Below, piece after piece: positions 41,801 to 47,055 of a stretch of DNA of 64,000 bases. Origin of the DNA: Pholis gunnellus (lineage: Eukaryota; Chordata; Actinopteri; Perciformes; Pholidae); contig OU342804.1 in assembly GCA_910591455.2 (NCBI GenBank), positions 14,799,133-14,863,132 on the forward strand, given 5' to 3'. Position numbers and translations under genes: made by a program. Under the pieces are notes generated by a model that was not told where the DNA came from, made no database searches, and worked only from the letters and a program-made list of their open reading frames with translations. Each line of letters begins with the position of its first letter. The first letter of the stretch is position 1.

Positions 41801-44090
41801 TGAAATAATGACGTATTTCATTATTTCTCATGGTGGAAATAATGAAATATGCCAACAGACAGCTAATCCCTCTCAAGAGAAGTAAGAAATTAAGCATTTG
41901 GTCCCTGCTGTGTGCTTTCAGTTTCTAAAAGGGTGGGGTCAGCATATCTTAAAAGCCAAACATTTCACAGGGAATCATGACTCGGTGAAGGAGCTGATCA
42001 AAAGTGAAGATGGAACAAGCGCAGGCTGTACTTTGGTAAACACAACTCATCACAAAACACCAGACGCACCTGACCTGAAGTCAGAAGGTAAAAAGCGACA
42101 TAGCGTTTAGCCTGTAAAACATTACCATTAAAACTGAAAAGGTAAGTTGGGATGTTGCATCAACAACAAAACATTTATTTTCAACTAATAGGAAGTTAAC
42201 AACAGGGCATGAAAAGTCACAGCCTTTTCTCCGTGCAGTCCCACACACATTAAATCAAAAACATGATGACATGTATGAAAAAACAATCATGGGCCTCCCA
42301 CTTGTTGGCGCTATGTATGATTTAGCTACAGACAGGACGAGCACAAGCAGGGACCCGAGACTGACGTAAAATCACCATTTCATCTGTCCCCCGAGCATTG
42401 CCACTTTAAGTGGTTAGATGTTGAAAGGCTTGCTTTGCCTTTGCCGTCGGATCCTATAAATGAACAGGTGCTCTGATGGTCTTTGTTTGTTGTCATCTCC
42501 ACTTCAGCAGCAATGGAATCCCTTCGAATAACAAGCTTCAAAACGCAGCTCCAGCAACTCTAATAACCAGGTTAGACGATGCACACAGACTTCTCAATGA
42601 TGCAGCCACACTAAAGACAATGCAGGGATGCACACACACAGACACACACTTGATTTAAAAGGGAAGTAATGGACATTAATCACTTGGTCTTACTCCTCCT
42701 CTCTCTCGCTTATAAACACTCAGTCTGTTTACTGACTCGAGTCATGTCTCACCTTCATTCATGTCAATACAATTGATTTTTGAGACAACTCAAGAAGTAC
42801 AAGAAATAAAGAGAATGCTGAGTGAGGGACTGACTGACTGACTAATCCAATGTGCAGGATTAATTTATATTAACGAAGAACATCGGAGACCTATCAACAA
42901 AGACACTAATCTACACCAAGTAAGCAGGACTTCCTTAGTTCTTTCTATACAACAGCACTGCAAGCCTCAGTCACCATAGAGAAGAATCAATGTATCAACA
43001 ATGAATAAAAAACAATGATGTACTGAAACAAAAAATACAAAGTGAGAATAAGGGAAGTAGAACTGAAGTGGAGGCCACAGCATTAGAAGCAAAACTGGTT
43101 AAGTTGTGTCATTTTATAGGCCTACTACTGGTTTACATGATGGAAGAGAAGTGGGCTTCTCCTCCATCAACTAATTTCAATCAAATCTTTCAAACCTTTA
43201 TGGTCCCAAGACAGTTTGAATCGTTATGTCTTCTATGTGGCAAGTGGGTTGCGTCTTCATAAAACGCCGCTTTTCATGAGTTTACTTGATCTGTAGGTTT
43301 TAGCAGACAACCGATCTCATCAACTTAATCGAAACAAACGCTGTTCAGGGTCCAAAATTCATAGCAAAGTGACACGCCGCGGTCAAACGGGGTCAGTCTG
43401 AAGGGCAAATTGACAACTCGAGGGTATGATACCTGCTTTGTTAAGACAAATGAAGATATGCCCACCCTCTATTTAGACTAATCACAATCTAAATCCTTCG
43501 TTATGGGACAAAAACCTCTTATTCCTCTGTATCACGTAGCCATGAGGACACAGAAATCCTCGTCACTGAGATCAGATTATCCAGATTTGCTTCGTAATGC
43601 ATGCATTCACATCAATGCATGCATGCATGAACAACAGCCTTAAACAGAGATTTTTTGTTTGTTTTATTTTGCCATCTGTCAACATAGTGCTAACGAACAA
43701 TCCTTGACGCAATGCACATCATGATGTCTACACAGGTATAGGCTATGGTCTCTGACGGAAGCAGCATCTGCAGACTATTGATGACTGACGTTTGTACATA
43801 AACTCATAGCAACATTCAAATATATTCTCTGTGACATTGGATGACACATCCTTTTGCAGCGGTTTAAGGGAGGGAGAGATGTGCTGGGGGGGGGGGGGTT
43901 ACCTGATCACCGCCCCTGGTACGTGTCAACAGCATGTCCTCCACTACAAGGTGGTTTAAGGAAACAGGAAACGTTGGTCCCCACTGACCTGAATCGTGCA
44001 GGTGTACTCCGAGTCGTCCAGCAGCCTCACGGTGCAGTTGCATTCCCTGTCCAGACTCCTGATGCTGCTGCTCATCAGTCGGCTCAGCAT
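410..44090 (-). CDS. frmd5: FERM domain-containing protein 5, 5' part (exons 1-4, partial gene)
   Basis: Four exons on the minus strand join in phase (44090-43989, 1879-1775, 689-647, 488-410) to give 109 codons plus 2 bases. The protein starts MLSRLMSSSIRSLDRE and then reads through the F1 (ubiquitin-like) lobe of a FERM domain: VRLLDDSEYTC, GQYLFDVICHHLNLLEKDYF, GIRYVDPDKQRHWLEF, and QPPFTMCLRVKFYPPDPAAL. The last block (PADPAALKEEI-type) separates FRMD5 from FRMD3, which has a PHEPLKIKEEL-type sequence there. FERM proteins link membrane proteins to the cortex, and FRMD5 is known at cell-cell contacts, acting on p120-catenin/ROCK signalling. Exons for the F2 and F3 lobes, FA region and C-terminal membrane segment lie beyond base 1. 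Which teleost paralogue (a or b) cannot be told. Intron 1 spans 42.1 kb. Confidence 0.93.
647..689 (-). CDS. frmd5: frmd5 coding exon 3 (short)
   Basis: This 43-bp exon sits between acceptor CCCTTTCAG and donor GTAAGT. It encodes HWLEFTKSIAKQIK plus one base; that base with the next exon's CC forms a serine codon. The HWLEF motif directly follows DPDKQR in all FRMD3/FRMD5-type FERM domains. It is too short to be seen as an open frame and was found from motif continuity and splice phase. Confidence 0.93.
1647..1675. repeat. (GAAA)n tract in frmd5 intron 2
   Basis: Seven or so gaaa units with one ggaa change. Confidence 0.85.
1775..1879 (-). CDS. frmd5: frmd5 coding exon 2 (FERM F1 lobe)
   Basis: The exon has 35 codons, is phase 0 at both ends, and lies between a polypyrimidine acceptor (CTCTTTCAG) and donor GTAAGT. 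It encodes RDAKGQYLFDVICHHLNLLE followed by KDYFGIRYVDPDKQR, one of the most conserved stretches of the FRMD3/FRMD5 FERM F1 lobe. The 1,085-bp intron 2 downstream (690-1774) holds only a (GAAA)n tract near 1,650 that I can name. Confidence 0.95.
5922..6409 (+). mobile_element. LTR-like promoter module with TATA box and three hairpins
   Basis: A ctatataaa box lies at 6,059-6,067. It is followed by three perfect stem-loops: ggcgag/ctcgcc (6,121-6,138), an 11-bp stem aacaaatcctc/gaggatttgtt (6,210-6,242), and atcgct/agcgat (6,325-6,340). Two imperfect copies of a 48-bp unit are present (6,166-6,212 and 6,271-6,318), and a donor-like aaaGTAAGAG sits at 6,344-6,350. The block is GC-rich in AT-rich intron and is flanked by a 9-bp direct repeat gttttgtta (5,922-5,930; 6,401-6,409). 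It could be a solo LTR, but its ends are not TG...CA, so the class is unsure. Confidence 0.4.
8695..9085. repeat. Dispersed repeat, family of 60,368-60,827
   Basis: It contains ttttgggaaatatgc, gagagttagatgagaagatt, gtgattagcttagtttagc and agccaggcttgccaggctcc in the same order as the alpk3-intron element. No coding capacity. Confidence 0.65.
12258..12680. repeat. Possible dispersed repeat (ccaatcagaggcagag type)
   Basis: The stretch agccaatcagaggcagagta followed by gggcgggtcttcacgg resembles a repeat I associate with many percomorph genomes. Only one copy is in this window, so boundaries and class are guesses. Confidence 0.3.
13143..13168. repeat. (CA)n microsatellite
   Basis: A CA run interrupted by cg steps. 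Confidence 0.9.
14009..14126. repeat. End fragment of a teleost MITE-like repeat
   Basis: It begins cccagtgtgtaagattta and runs through atctatctagtggtg, gttgcagattgcaacca and ccaagcgtgttggagaacta, a sequence order I recognise as one terminus of a common teleost dispersed element. The other end is absent, so this is a remnant. Confidence 0.5.
14268..14342. repeat. Inverted repeat with 21-bp arms
   Basis: The left arm ggactctacagggagatttgt (14,268-14,288) and the right arm (14,322-14,342) are reverse complements with two mismatches and a 33-bp spacer that itself contains gggc/gccc. A foldback of unknown origin. Confidence 0.85.
20701..21553. repeat. Weak candidate hAT-like remnant
   Basis: The left boundary caatggttcccaaccttt and the inward right boundary caggtttctcaacctgtg resemble hAT-type termini (cagtggttctcaacc). 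No target duplication was found and the termini match only partly. Confidence 0.25.
22490..22682 (+). mobile_element. Possible LTR fragment with polyadenylation signal
   Basis: A gctatatgtacc TATA-like motif, an agagccagatctctgagcag stretch, then gcaaagaataaatgttaaca with AATAAA and a ctaaca end look like the second half of an LTR. I could not find a matching TG start or target duplications. Confidence 0.3.
23288..23350 (+). mobile_element. 3' tail of a LINE (L2/Maui-like)
   Basis: The order cactttgtaaactctg, tttttaaaggtgctatataa, then (TTA)n is the 3' end typical of fish L2-clade LINEs and SINEs that share their tail. Only the tail is present, as in most 5'-truncated insertions. Confidence 0.6.
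23440..23745. repeat. Dispersed repeat, family of 37,880-38,470
   Basis: It contains tggatggcaat, gacatttgata-like blocks, aatgactttggtgatcc and an attcatggcaaacca block in common with the larger copy at 37,880-38,470, with gaps. No coding capacity. Confidence 0.6.
26371..26419. repeat. 49-bp near-perfect palindrome
   Basis: Two 23-bp arms (cactgtttaaattgggctaa start) are reverse complements with only two mismatches around a 3-base centre (aga). Complementarity stops abruptly at both ends. Confidence 0.92.
30165..30300. repeat. Fragment of the 60,368-60,827 repeat family
   Basis: It carries agttagatgagaagata, gtggtatcaatcttctt and a caaactattcctttaac terminus of the same family. It is shorter than the other copies. 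Confidence 0.55.
31298..31356. repeat. Foldback built on cttcacaataaaagcctt
   Basis: The left arm (31,298-31,315) and the right arm aaggcttttattgtaatgtg (31,334-31,356) are inverted copies. The right arm has a 5-bp insertion. It resembles a hairpin frequent in teleost short repeats. Confidence 0.75.
32637..32662. repeat. (CA)n microsatellite
   Basis: A CA run with one cg interruption. Confidence 0.9.
34033..34449 (+). mobile_element. Solo LTR with 5-bp target-site duplication
   Basis: The element starts TGTCACGATTAGGC and ends CACCCTGTGACA, giving TGTCAC/GTGACA termini of the TG...CA type. It is flanked on both sides by ctgag (34,028-34,032 and 34,450-34,454). At 417 bp, with a likely ATTAAA polyadenylation signal near 34,376 and no internal coding region, it fits a solo LTR left by recombination between two LTRs. 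A (TG)n array lies inside it. The family (Gypsy-like or ERV-like) cannot be decided from the LTR alone. Confidence 0.88.
34064..34097. repeat. (TG)17 microsatellite inside the solo LTR
   Basis: A pure TG run about 30 bp from the LTR start, probably expanded after or during insertion. Confidence 0.95.
34930..35205. repeat. Dispersed repeat (copy 1), family of 49,845-50,190
   Basis: It shares agaaagaagtga, ccagacctctgt, the ctactaacgcat block, ctgctgcatc, ggagtgcaatgctaa and tggagtact in the same order with the copy inside cry5 intron 7. The family name is unknown. Confidence 0.65.
35794..35835. repeat. (GA)n tract followed by a run of about 20 G
   Basis: About eleven GA units run directly into an uninterrupted G run ending at 35,835. 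Strong purine asymmetry; able in principle to form triplex or G-quadruplex structures. Confidence 0.95.
36412..36445. repeat. (TTA)n tract
   Basis: TTA triplets with one interruption. Unlike the tract at 23.3 kb, no LINE tail precedes it. Confidence 0.8.
37880..38470. repeat. Dispersed repeat with gttagcatgctaac motifs
   Basis: It contains atgactttggtgatcccc twice in variant form, acatttgatacagacatt, aaatgttagcatgctaacag, gagtatgttagcatggtgat and agagctgctagcatggctgc. This order is one I associate with a very common teleost repeat. Related to 23,440-23,745. Confidence 0.6.
39495..40195. mobile_element. Non-autonomous hAT-type transposon with 8-bp target duplication
   Basis: Perfect 15-bp terminal inverted repeats CAGGGGTGGCCAACC (left) and their reverse complement (right end ggttggccacccctg) bound a 701-bp element. 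The 8-bp duplication ctatagtt flanks both ends (39,487-39,494 and 40,196-40,203), the hallmark of hAT insertion. No transposase frame is present. The interior is CpG-rich with a G13 run, and part of a second CAGGGGTGTCAAACTCAT-type element starts at 39,727, suggesting a nested or composite element. Confidence 0.93.
39727..39800. mobile_element. Nested hAT-type terminus fragment
   Basis: CAGGGGTGTCAAACTCAT followed by ggggccacatcagcatcatg resembles the terminus of another hAT-type short element, inside the larger one. No matching right end was found, so it is truncated or was captured. Confidence 0.5.
43886..43898. repeat. G13 run at the start of frmd5 intron 1
   Basis: Thirteen G on the plus strand (C-run in the frmd5 transcript), about 90 bp past the exon 1 donor and inside the CpG-rich block. 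Confidence 0.95.
43989..44090 (-). CDS. frmd5: frmd5 coding exon 1
   Basis: The exon has 34 codons from ATG (44090-44088) to CAG, followed by the donor GTCAGT, and ends in phase 0. It encodes the FRMD5 N-terminus MLSRLMSSSIRSLDRE and the first beta strands of the F1 lobe ending EYTCTIQ. The start is the only ATG upstream in frame that matches the family N-terminus. The exon lies in a CpG-rich block, as expected for a first exon next to a housekeeping-style promoter. Confidence 0.93.
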
Positions 44091-44470
44091 CTTCTCGGTC
44101 GTCTGCGCGCGGGACCAGGGAGAAGGGCGCACAGCACATACATAGGCTACAAGTTGTATCTTTCTGACACGTTAGCGACGTCCCCGATGTTAAGTCCGAC
44201 ACCTGCTCAGCGGCGGTGACGGCGCGGTGCGCAGCGGCGGCGGTGGTGCATCGTCTTATCCGTGTGTTAGAGCGCGCTGACTGGCCGAGGTGCCACAACG
44301 GTGCGTTTCTTCACTCAGCGCGGAGTGGAAATAGTGCTGCTGCTGCTGCTGCACTCTCTCTCTGGTCCGGTAAAGACTGTCACCCCCCCTCACCTCACCC
44401 TCTCCCCCCCTCGTCTCCTCGCCGTTGTCATGCCGCTGTAACGCTGCTGGGCGGGCCGAGGCCGGTGAGT
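44091..44470 (-). promoter_or_regulatory. CpG-rich promoter/5'UTR block of frmd5
   Basis: The sequence just upstream of the frmd5 start codon is clearly richer in GC and CpG than its surroundings (for example gcggcggtgacggcgcggtg near 44,210) and contains C-runs and a CTG tract at 44,335-44,352. No TATA box is evident. The position and composition fit a CpG-island promoter with the 5'UTR. The exact transcription start cannot be placed. Confidence 0.65.
44335..44352. repeat. (CTG)6 triplet repeat upstream of frmd5
   Basis: Six uninterrupted tgc/ctg units, which read as (GCA)n on the frmd5 strand. They lie about 250 bp upstream of the start codon, in the probable promoter or 5'UTR. Confidence 0.9.
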
Positions 44471-45126
44471 GGCGAGTCCGTCAGCCAAAGGAAGCCGTGA
44501 CTCAGACGATGTCTTCACAGAAGGGACGACCGGAGACGAAATTCCGATAGGCTGGTGTTCGTGTTCATCGTGACCACAGCCACATGGTCGGGAATAATAA
44601 CATAGGCGTGGAGGGTGGAGGGGCTTCAGTTTCACTAGTCAAACAATGGACGGGCGGTTTATGGTGCTGCAGACGTTGATGAATTAATATTCAACATTTG
44701 ATCACGAGGCTTTTGATCACAATGTAAAACTAAAAGCAAACAGGCTACTAAAAATACGTTACGTTTTATGTCATATAAATAACATTTAGGATAAATGAAT
44801 CACCTTCATATTCTTATGACTAAAACGTGACATTTCAGTAGCCAAGCACGAGCCAGATTTCCTATTTTTTACCAATTGTTGATCGCCCTCTTTGTTTAAG
44901 TGCGATATTTCCGACATATCTTGAAGGCAGCAACACATTTAACATTGTTGCCTCTACAGGTTGATTACCTGTCTTTCTCATGAAGTCAGCACGACTCAGG
45001 TATGCAGTCATGTCAAACAGTAATCATCAGTTTCCATCTGACGATATTACTGTTGGCTATTTCCCTCATGTCTCATGTAACCAGAGTCAGTTTGATGTAA
45101 AAATCAAACTTTTCTAATTAGAATAC

Positions 45127-45152
45127 AAAAAATAAATAAATAAATAAATAAA
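45127..45152. repeat. (AAAT)n tract
   Basis: About six aaat units in the frmd5-cry5 intergenic region. Confidence 0.85.
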
Positions 45153-45906
45153 GGTAGCATATCCTTCACATTCACGTATTTCGACCGTATAGCTACATAC
45201 TGAGCAGAATGCATTGATTATATTGGTTTATATTGAAACCAATGGGGATTAAATGGCTTGCTCAAAGGTTATTGTTACATGCAAACAAACAGCCTTTCTT
45301 CTCAGCTTGTTTTCTGAGGGCTGTTGCTGTCACGTGCAGGCACCTTTAACATACTACCTACTGCGGTAAGAACTATCTCTTTGAGATGAGTTTGAGCCAA
45401 ACCGATAACAGTGTAGTTTCCGGTTTCTTTGACTGCGTCTCCCTCTAGTGGCGCTTCATTGTAATGACAACACAGTGGGGGAAATTGTGTCTTCACTGTC
45501 AGCTTTGTTACGATACATTTTTCAGTTATTCAACTGTTGTTGTTTTTAGGCTAAAATTATTTATCTTAAGAAAGAGGATGATGTTCTCAACCCGTAAAGT
45601 AACGTTTATTGTTATTATTAGTATCGTTATTAGTATCGTCATTATTATTATTATGAATCCTTCAGTTTATCAGAAAAAAGTAACCACATTTGGAGTTTGC
45701 ATACATGGTTTTCACTTGACTGGACGGGTATTACGATTGAAATCCGACCCATAAAATAAAGTACTTCGTAGCCTAACGTTATTTGAGTAAATGTAGGTCT
45801 ACGTATTTCACCAGAGAAAACCATAATATTCCGTAAAATAACTAAATACGGTTGTTGTTTAGAAATATTATTACTGTCTGTGTCCCTAACATCAACTCCC
45901 AATGAC

Positions 45907-45913
45907 AAAAAAA
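45907..45913 (-). terminator. Pol III T-run terminator of tRNA-His
   Basis: A run of seven T on the minus strand begins 33 nt after the tRNA 3' end, with no earlier T4 run. This fits the RNA polymerase III termination signal but would give a fairly long trailer. Confidence 0.6.
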
Positions 45914-45945
45914 TACAGCCCATCTGCCGTGACATTGTATCGCAA

Positions 45946-46017
45946 TGCCGTGACCCGGATTCGAACCGGGGTTGCTGCGGCCACAACGCAGAGTACTAAC
46001 CACTATACGATCACGGC
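45946..46017 (-). tRNA. tRNA-His (anticodon GTG)
   Basis: This is a complete 72-nt cloverleaf without an intron on the minus strand. The acceptor stem GCCGTGA pairs perfectly with TCACGGC and is followed by discriminator A. The anticodon stem CTGCG/CGCAG encloses loop TTGTGGC with GTG at 45,984-45,982. The T-arm CCCGG-TTCGAAT-CCGGG contains the B box GGTTCGAATCC (45,957-45,967), and the A box is in the D-arm. The final CCA is not encoded, as normal in eukaryotes. The gene decodes CAC/CAU codons and should be transcribed by RNA polymerase III. It sits in the divergent gap between frmd5 and cry5. Confidence 0.97.
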
Positions 46018-46306
46018 GAGCTACGATGAGCTGGCGGATTCAGAGGAGTCCAAACACCATGTCTTTAACGCAAAAAGACCTCGGCGGGTCTCTTCAATGG
46101 AGAGTTGTTTTGGAAAACCTACTTGTTGATTCTTCTTCTCTCACCGGTAGTCAATGCGGAGGGCACATATCCTGCACCTTTTCTTTCAAGAATCTGCCCA
46201 AAAGTATCTTTTAAATAATTTTTTAACTACGGAAACATGCAGCACAGCTTGTATTGTTTGCACAGTAGTGCCATCTGCTGTACAAACGGACAAACTGCAG
46301 GGGCAA
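46018..46306. other. Intergenic, tRNA-His to cry5 promoter
   Basis: I recognise no gene or repeat. Short open frames overlap here but carry no family motif. Confidence 0.5.
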
Positions 46307-46312
46307 CACGTG
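46307..46312. promoter_or_regulatory. Canonical E-box CACGTG upstream of cry5
   Basis: A CACGTG palindrome lies 529 bp upstream of the cry5 start codon. CLOCK/BMAL and USF/TFEC-type bHLH factors bind this sequence. Teleost (6-4) photolyase genes are known to be light- and clock-responsive, partly through E-box and D-box elements, so the site is a plausible control element. Function is inferred from sequence and position only. Confidence 0.45.
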
Positions 46313-46840
46313 GGGCTTCACCTCTTCTCTGGTTGGTTGAATCTGCTGTAGATGTAGCAGAGCTTCCTGTTTTGTAACGCAAGTCAACGTGCTGATTACC
46401 AAATTCAATATCTCAGCGAACACAACATCGACCAAGCGTAACTGTGTTAAGGGCCAGTTCAGGTAAAGTTTTGCTTCACAACTGTGCATCGTTTTGGGGT
46501 TTAACTTGCGCATTTGACTCTGCTGCGACAAATATGTTGTTTTGGGTCTTTGTTGCCAAAACTAGGCACTTTTTCTGCAACTGTGTGGTCTTGTGTTGTC
46601 TAAGAAATAGGTGCATGGATTTAAGTCAATAACCAAAATTTCCAAATGTCCCATTTAAAGCAGGATTGAAACTTCTATTGTTACGGTTGCCACTGTTTGA
46701 GCAGATTATACGGCACCACTGGAAATCTTCTAACTTCCACAAAGTTTTTTATACAATGTCTGTGCTGCCATTCCCTTATGCCTCCTTTAGGACTGATAGA
46801 GGAATAAAGAAAAGTTTCCACTTGATGTGTTCACAGGTTC
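46313..46840 (+). promoter_or_regulatory. Probable cry5 5'UTR with a leader intron
   Basis: A donor-like CAG|GTAAAG ends at 46,462, and an acceptor TTCACAG ends at 46,836, only four bases before the ATG. A noncoding first exon ending at 46,462 followed by a 374-bp leader intron would fit. The transcription start is not visible, and no TATA box stands out. Confidence 0.4.
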
Positions 46841-47055
46841 ATGGCTCATACATCTGTTCACTGGTTCCGCAAGGGCCTCAGGCTGCATGACAACCCAGCC
46901 CTGATGGCTGCTCTGAGGGACTGTAAGGAGCTGTACCCTGTGTTCATCCTGGACCCTCACCTCCACAACAACACCTCTGTGGGCATCAACCGCTGGAGGT
47001 TCCTCGTCGGAGCCCTCACAGACCTGGACTGCAGCCTCAGGAAACTCAACTCCAG
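46841..47055 (+). CDS. cry5: cry5 coding exon 1
   Basis: This exon starts at the ATG for MAHTSVHWFRKGLRLHDNPA, the first strand of the photolyase domain, and ends SLRKLNS plus AG before donor GTAGAG. No earlier in-frame ATG belongs to the family. The acceptor CACAG immediately upstream shows it is an internal exon of the mRNA. Confidence 0.95.

Larger units (their letters stand above)
1880..43988 (-). other. frmd5: frmd5 intron 1 (42.1 kb)
   Basis: This is the intron between coding exons 1 and 2. I see no supported nested protein gene: open frames are short, lack family motifs and mostly coincide with repeats. Named contents are listed separately: a TATA/hairpin module near 6.1 kb, dispersed repeats near 8.7, 12.3, 14.0, 23.5, 30.2, 34.9 and 37.9 kb, a LINE tail at 23.3 kb, foldbacks at 14.3, 26.4 and 31.3 kb, a solo LTR at 34.0 kb, and a hAT element at 39.5 kb. 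The stretches 1,880-5,900, 9,100-12,200, 14,400-20,650, 26,450-30,150 and 40,210-43,860 look like ordinary unique AT-rich intron, apart from short simple repeats. Confidence 0.85.
44471..45945. other. Intergenic, frmd5 to tRNA-His
   Basis: AT-rich DNA between the CpG block and the tRNA gene. It has an (AAAT)n tract at about 45,127-45,152 and TTA/TCG-rich simple sequence at about 45,606-45,656. I see no gene. Confidence 0.6.

Noticed and set aside
43600..43632. atgcatgcatgcatgc run considered as a regulatory cluster
   Set aside because: It is a short simple ATGC repeat with no other support.
43864..44298. 144-codon minus-strand frame over frmd5 exon 1
   Set aside because: It is out of frame with the true FRMD5 N-terminus, which reads MLSRLMSSSIRSLDRE in another frame with a proper donor.
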